DNA of 64,000 bases. Origin: Actinoplanes auranticolor (GTDB lineage Bacteria; Actinomycetota; Actinomycetes; Mycobacteriales; Micromonosporaceae). A program made the position numbers and the translations under genes. The first letter of the stretch is position 1; every line of letters starts with the position of its first letter. Below, one piece after another: positions 42,301 to 50,481 of the stretch. The notes beneath the pieces are model-generated. The model did not search any database. It was not told the DNA's origin and saw only the letters and a program-made list of their open reading frames with translations. The DNA is taken from positions 37,880-101,879 of the forward strand of contig NZ_BOQL01000084.1 of the NCBI RefSeq assembly GCF_018332655.1. The letters run 5' to 3'.

Positions 42301-44104
42301 TCCGTGGTGGCAGCTGGCAGTTAAGCCATCTGAAGAGCAGCGAGAGTCGCGCCGCGGCTCAACGTTAGGAATAAAGGGAATCAAGAACCTCGTTATCGAT
42401 GGCGTGGCTGACGTCAAGGCGACTGCGGAATTCGTTGGCGCAGCCGTTCGTTACCCTGAACTTGATGGTCTGCAGGCGGACCTCTACCGCTGCTTTATAT
42501 TGCATGCTTGGCGATCGGCTAGTTTGCGCGGAACTGCTGGCCTGATACACCTCGACAGCCATTTTACTGACGACGGTGCCGGCCTGTTCCGCGCTGCGAC
42601 ATACCCGAGACTTCGGAGACATTGGGAATTTATCAACGAGTTGAAGCTCTTCGAGATCCAGCACCAAAAGCATTTCAGTGTTAATGTATACGGTGCGCCT
42701 CTGGTTAAACCGCGGTTCGCACATGCAGTTTCGCTCTACCATCCCGACACGGTGCTGAGGTCATTGACGCATGACGGCTCCGGGCCGGAGCCGGGGTTGA
42801 AGGACCCTGGCGGCAACTGGGATCTTCGCCCACACCGCAGTCGGATTGCAGAGGCTACCTTCGAGACACTTCGTACTTGGCACGCAATCGCAGAAAGCTC
42901 TAGTAGTCCCGTACTTAACACTCGCATGGCATACACAGTTAATACAGCGTCAGCGATGGTCCTCGAGAAGCTATCGACGTTGCGTCGAGTAGGAGACCTG
43001 GACTTTAGTTATTCGGACGGATGGCGGGAAAACACGCATCGCAAGAAGGGATACTTCAAGATAGATTGGGGTGCGCCTTCGTCGTGGCGCGACGTCATAC
43101 TTCAGGGTTCGCATATTTTCGTCGGTACCCCCATCTACAAGGTGCCCAACGAATCGATGAAGAATAAGGACGACTGGTCCGCCGTGGACCTGGAAGGATT
43201 TGACTCCGACTCAGTCCCGGCGACCATCTATAAACCTATGGGCGACCGTCAAAGATACGAACGCGACTATCACCACTGGGGCGACACTAAAGGTCGTTTC
43301 CCGGCTCGAAGCTTTTATCGAGTGGCCTGGCGAACAATGGCTGCCAATACGGGCGAGCGGACTCTTATGCCAGCCGTAATCCCACCTGGTGCTGCCCACG
43401 TACACGCAATCCAGGTGCTTGGGAGTGTCGGCGGAGATACTCGGCTGATCGTGGCAGTTCAGGGAACGATGGGTTCACTTATAGCCGATTTCGTCGTCAG
43501 ATGCGTCCCCAAGAGTGCAATCAGCGCAAATGCGATAATGCGCATCCCGTGGGCGTCGCCGTCGAGTACACTTGCGAGCGCGCTCGCACTTCGCGTACTT
43601 CGGCTTAATTGTATAACCGATGCATACGCCGACTTGTGGAGTTCCTCCTACTCTGCCGATTTCTCTTCAGACGAGTGGACTAGTGGATTCGCCCATTCAA
43701 AACGTCGGCACCTTGGTGCGGTTACTTCTGAGTGGACGGGGCATACGCCGCTCCGAGTTGCCGCCGATCGCCGCCAAGCCCTGTTGGAGGTAGACGCCCT
43801 TGTTGCGCTACTACTCGGCGTGACCGCGGATGAGCTGTGCACTATCTATCGTACGCAATTTCCTGTTCTATATGGCTACGACAAACACGAGTACACCTAT
43901 GACATGAACGGTCGGCTCGTCCCCAACTCGGTGCTCGCCGTCTGGCGCAGGAAGGGCGACCGGATCACCGCCGAGGAGCGCACCGCCACCAATCAGGCCG
44001 GCAACACCTACACCTATGAGCTGCCGTTCGTCACCCTGGATCGGGAGGCGGACATGCGCCAGGCGTATGCGGTCTTCGAGCAGCGGCTGCGGGGGCGTCA
44101 GTGA
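39383..44104 (+). CDS. Eco57I/PglX-type N6-adenine DNA methyltransferase, possibly DrmMI-like
   Basis: 1573 residues. Motif I is EPALGSGAF (from Glu574; the usual D/NPxxGSG with Ala-Leu in the middle) and motif IV NPPW at 955-958, so it methylates adenine N6. About 380 residues with coiled-coil-like helices separate the two, as in PglX/type IIL enzymes. Residues 1-540 form a large N-terminal region without a visible nuclease motif. From just after NPPW to about residue 1511 (bases 42250-43915) base and codon use change sharply to AT-richer, then return; this is the target-recognition region. Confidence 0.88.
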   Translation: MSVSDAILVGEGWISEHYFTTDATKESFRARVLERRKTWDAEAAERRPTPRSRFTEARQELEADLAKLSELTDVEADLGATDPQTVAAAVASIYQRIVDILELREHGLVVSADGPILRVSAPGITDRAPLVVVLAQPVATVEDILAKDGPTLAAPVRLDDDGDELTSAARLTSALFVEDDAADLVLILAGRWAVLAERERWAEGRYLAIDLQLICERNDTRRGGEIDRALTCLSAASIAPDPDGNLWWSSVLEDSIKHTVGVSKDLREGVRLSIEIIANDVVARRRARGLEPLPAAEAQPLAKQALRFLYRILFLLYAEASPELGVLPVGAPEYDRGYSLDRLRELVQVELATPRARTGTHLYESLGVLFRLVDKGHQSDEPDDEESLSAPGLTFNPLRADLFRPSATAHIDAVGLGNATLQEILTHLLLSKERRGKDRGFISYAELGINQLGAVYEGLMSYTGFFAETDLYEVAKGGDGSKGSWVVPVDRADGIDAADFVKLADKVTGELRPVLHPQGSFVFRLAGRERQQSASYYTPEVLTKFTVGQALEELLDQNGERTPAADILGMTICEPALGSGAFAIEAVRQLAEQYLKRRQEELAAEGKRIDPDDYPKRLQEVKAYLALHNVYGVDLNGTAVELAEITLWLDTMVQGLSAPWFGLHLRRGNSLIGARRAVYRRSQVTDKSWLAAVPDEVPLTALVEDIEAERVATDGIHHFLLPADGWGSAADAKEAAALAPDAAKKLKTWRGSTKAKPTKQTVDAYAELAHRVESLWQIAYRRLDIAEKQIHRRIPVWEAGELPVGGAVQREEIEAALADEEGAYRRLRRAMDAWTALWFWPLTDESATVDGAVVTPPTVAQWIAGLQALLGRNPELRKRKAAGTILSTGMSWDELNEAERVEIGFAGAKPIETVLREHPWLVVCELIAQRQGFFHWQLDFATVFARSGFDLQVGNPPWVRPIINVDALMAEGDPWWQLAVKPSEEQRESRRGSTLGIKGIKNLVIDGVADVKATAEFVGAAVRYPELDGLQADLYRCFILHAWRSASLRGTAGLIHLDSHFTDDGAGLFRAATYPRLRRHWEFINELKLFEIQHQKHFSVNVYGAPLVKPRFAHAVSLYHPDTVLRSLTHDGSGPEPGLKDPGGNWDLRPHRSRIAEATFETLRTWHAIAESSSSPVLNTRMAYTVNTASAMVLEKLSTLRRVGDLDFSYSDGWRENTHRKKGYFKIDWGAPSSWRDVILQGSHIFVGTPIYKVPNESMKNKDDWSAVDLEGFDSDSVPATIYKPMGDRQRYERDYHHWGDTKGRFPARSFYRVAWRTMAANTGERTLMPAVIPPGAAHVHAIQVLGSVGGDTRLIVAVQGTMGSLIADFVVRCVPKSAISANAIMRIPWASPSSTLASALALRVLRLNCITDAYADLWSSSYSADFSSDEWTSGFAHSKRRHLGAVTSEWTGHTPLRVAADRRQALLEVDALVALLLGVTADELCTIYRTQFPVLYGYDKHEYTYDMNGRLVPNSVLAVWRRKGDRITAEERTATNQAGNTYTYELPFVTLDREADMRQAYAVFEQRLRGRQ

Positions 44105-47100
44105 CTGAGCTGCTGCCGACCGTCCAGGCGGCCAACGTCCGGCACAGCCTCGTCGACTACCTGACGACGACGTTCGCGTTGACCGAGGCGGACGCCCGCG
44201 ACGGCCTCGACCAGTTCCTGTCCGACCCGGTCACCGGCATGTTCAAGGGACCATACGTCCGCCTGCGGCTGCCGTTCCGCCCGGCTGAGCCGGGTTGGCG
44301 GCAGCACCTCGACTGGTATGCGGGCCCTGCCCCGTACGGTCATCAGGCCGCCGCGTTCGCCCGGCTGACCTCGCTGGGCGGGCGGCGCCCGCAGCCGACG
44401 CTGGTTACCACCGGCACCGGCTCGGGCAAGACCGAGGCGTTCCTGTATCCGATCCTGGACCATGTGCGCCGGGCCCGGCTGGAGGGTGTCTCCGGGATCA
44501 AGGCGCTGATCCTGTACCCGATGAATGCGCTCGCCAACGACCAGGCGGCTCGCCTCGCCGGGCTGATCGCCGGCCATCCGGAGCTGGCGGCAATCACAGC
44601 GGCGCTCTACACCGGGCAGAAGGACAAGCCGCGGACCATGGTCACCGCGGACGGGTTGATCACCGACCGTGGGGTCATCCGCGACACCGCCCCCGACATT
44701 CTGCTCACCAACTACAAGATGCTCGACCAGTTGCTGCTGCGCCACGAGGACCAAGACCTGTGGCGGCAGTCCGCGACCAGCCTGCGTTACCTGGTGCTCG
44801 ACGAGTTCCACACCTACGACGGCGCGCAGGGCACCGACGTGGCGATGCTGTTGCGGCGTCTCGGCCTGGCCCTGAAGAGCCATTGGCGCGACGGCGACCC
44901 GGCCGTTACCGAGGAGGCCTGGTCCCGGCCGCTCGGGTTGATCACGCCGGTGGCGACGTCGGCGACCCTCGGGGACAAGGGTGACCCGGCCGCAATGCTG
45001 GGTTTCGCCGAGACCGTATTCGGCGAGCCGTTCCCCGCCGACGCCGTAGTGACTGAGTCCCGGCAGGACCTTGCTGAGTGGGTGGGCGACGCGGAAACCG
45101 TCGTAGCCGAGGCTGGATTCGCCGTCGCGGACGAGTTCCGGGCCGAGGAGGTACGTGCGGCCGTTGACGCGCTCGGTGCCGACCCGGACGGCGCCGCTCT
45201 CGCCCGTACCGTTGTCGGTCTGCTCTGGTCCGGTGACCGGGACCGGCTCGCTGCGGCCGGGCCGGACCTGCTGCTTGCCCTGGCGAAGGCGCACCCGTTG
45301 GTGCAGGAGCTCGCCTACGAGACCACCGACGCGGTCAGCGTCGACGACCTGGTCCGCAGGATCGCGAATCAGGCCGACCGGCGCACCTCCAGCCTCGCAG
45401 CGGGCGGTTTCGACACCGACTGGTCGCGGGCGATCACCGCCGTGGTGGCGGCCCTCGGACACATCCGGGCAGTCGCCGGCCGTGACGCGCTCGCCGTCGA
45501 CGTGCACCTGTGGGTGCGTGAACTCACCCGCATCGACCGGGCCGCCGACACCACCGCCCGGTTCCGGTGGGGCGACGACGGTCCGCCGGTGGCCGGTGGC
45601 GACACCGAGGACATCCGGCCGTCGTTCCCGGCCGTCTACTGCCGCTTCTGCGGCCGGTCCGGGTGGGGTGTCGCTCTCGCCCCGGTGGGCACTGGTCTCG
45701 CCGTCGACGACGAGACCATCCGGCGCAACCACGCCACCCGCGAAGGCCGTTTCCGAGCCTTGCTCTACGCGCCGGCCGAAGCCAACGCCGCCTACGACGG
45801 GGCCGCGTACCCCGACGGGCTGGCCTGGTTTTCGGTACGCGGCCGGGAACTGCTCACCGCCGCCCCGGGCGACGACGACCCCGACCTGCGCGACGGGTGG
45901 ATCCTGCCGGTGCTCACCAGCGCCGGACGCGACGCCGACGAGGACGCGCGGCACGACACCTGCCCGTCCTGCGCCCAGCCGGACGGCATCCGCTTCCTCG
46001 GCAGCGCCATCGCCACCCTGCTGTCGGTGTCACTGTCCACGTTGTTCGGCTCAGCGTCCCTGGACGTACGGGAGAAGAAGGCCCTGGTTTTCACCGACTC
46101 GGTGCAGGACGCCGCGCACCGGGCCGGTTTTGTGGAAGCCCGCTCGCACACGCTGACCCTGCGGGCGGCACTCAACGCCGCGATCGCCCCCGGCAGCCTC
46201 ACCCTGGACGCGCTGGTCGAGGACGCGATCCGGCGCACCGGTGAGAACGACTTCCAGCGCTACCGGCTGCTCGGACCCGACTGCGTCGACCGGGAGTCGT
46301 TCACCCCGTTCTGGAAGTCGAAGACACTGCGCGGGGTGCCTGCCCGGGTGATGTCGCGGGTCCGGAAACGGCTCGCGCTCGATGTGGCGCTGGAGTTCGG
46401 GATGAACTCGCGAACCGGCCGGACCCTCGAACTGACCGGGGCCGCCACCGTCGAGGTGGAGGCCGGCCAGCCGGCCCGGATGGCCGCCGCGGCCCGGACC
46501 GTGCTGACCGGGTTCGCCGTGCAGAACCCGCTCGGGCCGGACAATGCGGAACCGGCCGACGAGACGCTCGTGCAATGGGTACGCGGTGTACTGGACCGGA
46601 TGCGGGCGCAGGGCGCCATCGACCATCCCTGGTTCACCACCTTCCGGCAGGAGGACGGCAACCGCTGGTCCATCTGGGGCGGGCGCCCTCGGGGCGAGGG
46701 CATGCCCGCGTTCCCCAACACGCGCCCGGCACCCAGCTATCCACGCGTCGGCGGCTCGACCAACCCGGTGCGCGACAGCGACCTGGACGCGGTCACCTCG
46801 GCGCAGTCCTGGTTCGCGCGCTGGACCTCGCGGGCGCTGTCGGTCAGCCCCGCTGACGGCGGGCGGCTCACCCGGCTGCTGCTGGACCGGCTCGCCCGTG
46901 ACGGTGTCCTCACCACCGTCACCAGCCAGAGCGGCGCCACCGTCTACGCGATCCCGCCGTCCGGTGTTGTGGTCGCCCCGGCCGGGCTCGACGACCTCGC
47001 CGCCAGACGGCACCTGCTGGCCTGCGACACCTGCCGGGCGCTGGTACCGGGCAGCCGCACCACCGTCGACCAGCTCGACGGCGCGCCGTGCATGCTGGTG

Positions 47101-50100
47101 CGCTGCCACGGCCGGCTGACCCGCGAGGCGCTGGCCGACAATTTCTACCGCCGGCTCTACGCCTCCACGGACATGCGCCGGATCGTCGCGCGCGAGCACA
47201 CCAGCCTGCTCGACGACGCCACCCGGCTGAGCTACGAGGACGGTTTCAAGAAGTCCTCGACCGAGCCGCAGGCACCCAACGTGCTGGTCGCCACCCCCAC
47301 CCTGGAAATGGGTATCGACATTGGCGACCTGTCCACCGTCCTGCTCTCGTCGCTGCCCCGCACCGTCGCGTCCTACCTGCAACGGGTCGGGCGGGCCGGG
47401 CGGCTCACCGGCAACGCCCTCAACCTGGCCTATCTCACCGGGCGCGGCGACCAACTACCCAAGCTCGGCGACCCGCTGTCGGTTATCAACGGTGAGGTCC
47501 GCCCGCCGGCAACCTATCTGAGCGCCGAGGAGATCCTGCGCCGTCAGTTCACCGCCTGCCTCGTCGACGGCATGGCCCGCGACCCGCTGCACACCCATCC
47601 GACCAGCGCGAGCAAGGCCATCGGAGCTAGCGAACCGGACTCGTTTCTCGGCGAACTCATCGCCGCCGCCGAGGCAGGTGGCGCCGCCGCGGTGCGCCGG
47701 TTCACCGACACCTTCCGATCGCTGCCCGAGGCCACCGTCGCCGCGCTCACCGACTGGGTCAACCCGGGCGCCGGAGCCGGTACCAGCATGTTCGCCGGGC
47801 ACGTGCACGCGGCCAGTCGCCGCTGGCAGCAGACCGTCGAAACGCTCAAGCGCCGGCAGACCGAGATCAACAAAGTGTTGCCCGAACTGGAGACCCAAGC
47901 CGCGTCGCCGGCCGCCACCGACGACGACAAGCGCGCCCTGCGGTCAGCCAAGACCACCCGCAAGCTGATCGGTGGGCAACTCGGGCATCTGCGCGGCGAA
48001 TACTGGATCAGCGTGCTGGAGGAGCACGGGCTGCTGCCCAACTACACCCTGCTCGACGACACCGTCACCCTCGCCGTCGGGATCAGCTGGACCAACCCCG
48101 ACTCCGGCGAGTTCGAGAGCGACAGCGCCCAGTTCCAGCGCGGCTCGGCGCAGGCCATCCGTGAGTTCGCGCCCGGCGCCACCTTCTACGCCCGCGGCTG
48201 GGAGATCGCCGTCGACGCGATCGACCTCGGCATCGACGGCGAATCCATCCGACCTTGGGTGTTCTGCCCTGCCTGTGGATACGCGGCTGACATCGCCGCC
48301 ACCGGTCAGGAACAGCAGATAGCCAAATGCCCGCGGTGCGGCAGCACCGGCATCGCCGACACCGGTCAGCGCCTCGATGTCGTCGAACTGTCGCACGTCT
48401 CGGCCGAGGTGCGCCGTGACGAGGTGAAGATCTCCGACCGGCGTGACCAGCGCGACCACATCCCGTTCCAGCTCATCTCGGCGGCCGACATCGACCCGGC
48501 CGGCATCGCGGGCGACAAGTGGTTCGCCGAGAACACGGGACTGGGCTGCACCTACCTGCGCACCATGGACCTGCGCTGGCTGAACCTCGGTGTCCCCGGT
48601 CACGGCACATCGCGGATCATCTCGGCCGACGAACGCACCGGCGCACTGTTCCGGGTGTGCAGCGGCTGCGGCAAACTCGACACCGACTCCGGCCGTAACC
48701 GCCCCCACGAACACCGCGCCTGGTGCCCGTACCGCAAATCGGATGCGGAGAACACCGTCGCCGTCGCCCTCTCCCGCACCCTGCGCACCCAAGGACTGCT
48801 GCTACGCCTGCCGTACGCGGTCACCCTCGGCGACGACTTCGCCGTGCCGAGCCTGGCCGCGGCCGTCCTGCTCGGGCTGCGCGAACAGATCGGCGGGCAC
48901 CCCGACCACCTGCGGGTCGAGCACGTCGTCGACCCCACCCTCAGCGACGGCACCGACAACCACGACGCCCTGCTGCTGCATGACGTGGTGCCCGGCGGCA
49001 CCGGATACCTCGCCGACCTGGCCACCCCGAAACAGCTCCGCGACCTGCTCACGCTCGCCTGGCAGCGGGTGCACGACTGCGAATGCCGCCATGAGGAACG
49101 CCTTGCCTGCCACCGCTGCCTGCTGCCGTTCACCCCGCCCACCCTGCTGCGCCGCACGTCCCGCGCCTCAGCCGAACGGCACCTCGCCCACCTGCTCGGC
49201 CTAAACGAGGATGCCGACACCGCCGACGGCCCGCCGTGGACGATCGTCACCACCCCACCGCAGGACAGCCCCGAATCGCACCTGGAACAACGCTTCCGCA
49301 AGCTGATCACGCAGCGGCTTACCGCGATCGGAGCAGCCACCACGGAGGTGCCGAAACCGTGGGGCAACGCCCTGCGCTTCACCCTGCCTGGCGACCACCG
49401 CCAATGGACTCTCACCCCGCAGGTCAACGTTGAGAACTCCCGCCCCGACTTCATGCTGGAATCCAACGACACCTCCGTGCCGGCCGTCGCGGTCTTCACC
49501 GACGGGCACGCCTTCCACGCCGTCGCGTCCCGCAACCGGCTCGCCGACGACGCCGAGAAACGACAGATCCTGCGTGACACCGGCCGTATCGTCCTGGCGG
49601 TGACTGCAGCCGACATCGCCGCCGCGGAGCAGCAAACATCTGCCGCCCCGGCCTGGTTCTCCGAGGCCACCGTCGCCAGGCTGATCAAGCAGGCACCGTT
49701 CCAGACCGCGCCCAGCGCGTACGAGGGGCTACGGGCCGGCCCGATCTCCTGGCTGCTCGCCTGGGTGTCCGCGCCCAACCCAGCAGCCCTCGGGATCGTC
49801 GCGCGGGCCGTGCCGATGTTCCTGGTCGACGGCAAGTCCCGCCGCACCTGCGCCGACGGCATCAGCCTCGCCGCAGTAGGGCGGGCCACGCTGCTCGCCG
49901 AAGAACTGCCACCCGGCAACCGGACCGTCCTGGTACGGCAGTTCGGTGCCCTCGCCGTCATCGTCGAACCGACCAAAACCGCCGTGCACGCCGCGCTCGT
50001 GCTCGACGACCGGGAACAGGCCCTCGACGCCGCACACGCCGACGCCTGGCGGTTATGGCTGCAACTGTCCAACGCCATGTCCCTGCGCGATTGGCCCACC

Positions 50101-50481
50101 ACCATCACGACCTCCAGCCGAGTGGGGAGCCCGGCTACGGCGGCGGCCGCACCAGAACCGGCCACCTCCGACGGGCTCCCTGACGGAGCGGACGAGAGCT
50201 GGGCATCCGCGTACGAGTCGGCCGCGCCCGGCGCCGAACGCGACCTGATCCGGCTCCTCGCCGTCCACGGCGGCCTCGAAGCACCGCAGATCGGCGTGGA
50301 AGGCCCCCAGGGCATCCCGATGGACATCTGCTGGCCGCGCGTGCACGTCGCGGTCGACCTGTACGACATGCCCGACGAGGACCGAGCGGACCTTAGCTCC
50401 GCCGGCTGGCACGTGGTGCAGCCGAAACCTGACGCCATCGTCGCGGCGCTGACCGGCACCATCGACCGCGGGGAGAGCTGA
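44101..50481 (+). CDS. Giant helicase + DUF1998 + nuclease-like fusion (DrmA/DrmB-like)
   Basis: 2126 residues, GTG start overlapping the methylase stop. Walker A TGTGSGKT with Lys110, DEFH at 234-237, long insert with zinc pairs CRFC (514-517) and CPSC (621-624), second RecA domain with EMGIDIGDL near 1069 and QRVGRAGR (1094-1101), zinc pairs CPAC (1389-1392) and CPRC, then the DUF1998 block HDVVPGGTGYL (1627 on) with a Cys-rich CECRHEERLACHRCL. Residues about 1740-1880 resemble a Vsr/PD-(D/E)XK fold (RPDFML, VAVFTDGHAFHA). DrmA and DrmB are separate proteins in classical DISARM; here they seem to be joined. Confidence 0.8.
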   Translation: MTELLPTVQAANVRHSLVDYLTTTFALTEADARDGLDQFLSDPVTGMFKGPYVRLRLPFRPAEPGWRQHLDWYAGPAPYGHQAAAFARLTSLGGRRPQPTLVTTGTGSGKTEAFLYPILDHVRRARLEGVSGIKALILYPMNALANDQAARLAGLIAGHPELAAITAALYTGQKDKPRTMVTADGLITDRGVIRDTAPDILLTNYKMLDQLLLRHEDQDLWRQSATSLRYLVLDEFHTYDGAQGTDVAMLLRRLGLALKSHWRDGDPAVTEEAWSRPLGLITPVATSATLGDKGDPAAMLGFAETVFGEPFPADAVVTESRQDLAEWVGDAETVVAEAGFAVADEFRAEEVRAAVDALGADPDGAALARTVVGLLWSGDRDRLAAAGPDLLLALAKAHPLVQELAYETTDAVSVDDLVRRIANQADRRTSSLAAGGFDTDWSRAITAVVAALGHIRAVAGRDALAVDVHLWVRELTRIDRAADTTARFRWGDDGPPVAGGDTEDIRPSFPAVYCRFCGRSGWGVALAPVGTGLAVDDETIRRNHATREGRFRALLYAPAEANAAYDGAAYPDGLAWFSVRGRELLTAAPGDDDPDLRDGWILPVLTSAGRDADEDARHDTCPSCAQPDGIRFLGSAIATLLSVSLSTLFGSASLDVREKKALVFTDSVQDAAHRAGFVEARSHTLTLRAALNAAIAPGSLTLDALVEDAIRRTGENDFQRYRLLGPDCVDRESFTPFWKSKTLRGVPARVMSRVRKRLALDVALEFGMNSRTGRTLELTGAATVEVEAGQPARMAAAARTVLTGFAVQNPLGPDNAEPADETLVQWVRGVLDRMRAQGAIDHPWFTTFRQEDGNRWSIWGGRPRGEGMPAFPNTRPAPSYPRVGGSTNPVRDSDLDAVTSAQSWFARWTSRALSVSPADGGRLTRLLLDRLARDGVLTTVTSQSGATVYAIPPSGVVVAPAGLDDLAARRHLLACDTCRALVPGSRTTVDQLDGAPCMLVRCHGRLTREALADNFYRRLYASTDMRRIVAREHTSLLDDATRLSYEDGFKKSSTEPQAPNVLVATPTLEMGIDIGDLSTVLLSSLPRTVASYLQRVGRAGRLTGNALNLAYLTGRGDQLPKLGDPLSVINGEVRPPATYLSAEEILRRQFTACLVDGMARDPLHTHPTSASKAIGASEPDSFLGELIAAAEAGGAAAVRRFTDTFRSLPEATVAALTDWVNPGAGAGTSMFAGHVHAASRRWQQTVETLKRRQTEINKVLPELETQAASPAATDDDKRALRSAKTTRKLIGGQLGHLRGEYWISVLEEHGLLPNYTLLDDTVTLAVGISWTNPDSGEFESDSAQFQRGSAQAIREFAPGATFYARGWEIAVDAIDLGIDGESIRPWVFCPACGYAADIAATGQEQQIAKCPRCGSTGIADTGQRLDVVELSHVSAEVRRDEVKISDRRDQRDHIPFQLISAADIDPAGIAGDKWFAENTGLGCTYLRTMDLRWLNLGVPGHGTSRIISADERTGALFRVCSGCGKLDTDSGRNRPHEHRAWCPYRKSDAENTVAVALSRTLRTQGLLLRLPYAVTLGDDFAVPSLAAAVLLGLREQIGGHPDHLRVEHVVDPTLSDGTDNHDALLLHDVVPGGTGYLADLATPKQLRDLLTLAWQRVHDCECRHEERLACHRCLLPFTPPTLLRRTSRASAERHLAHLLGLNEDADTADGPPWTIVTTPPQDSPESHLEQRFRKLITQRLTAIGAATTEVPKPWGNALRFTLPGDHRQWTLTPQVNVENSRPDFMLESNDTSVPAVAVFTDGHAFHAVASRNRLADDAEKRQILRDTGRIVLAVTAADIAAAEQQTSAAPAWFSEATVARLIKQAPFQTAPSAYEGLRAGPISWLLAWVSAPNPAALGIVARAVPMFLVDGKSRRTCADGISLAAVGRATLLAEELPPGNRTVLVRQFGALAVIVEPTKTAVHAALVLDDREQALDAAHADAWRLWLQLSNAMSLRDWPTTITTSSRVGSPATAAAAPEPATSDGLPDGADESWASAYESAAPGAERDLIRLLAVHGGLEAPQIGVEGPQGIPMDICWPRVHVAVDLYDMPDEDRADLSSAGWHVVQPKPDAIVAALTGTIDRGES

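Noticed and set aside
39383..44104. Complete type IIL/IIG restriction-modification enzyme
   Set aside because: No PD-(D/E)XK nuclease motif was recognised in the N-terminal part, so self-contained cutting is not supported.
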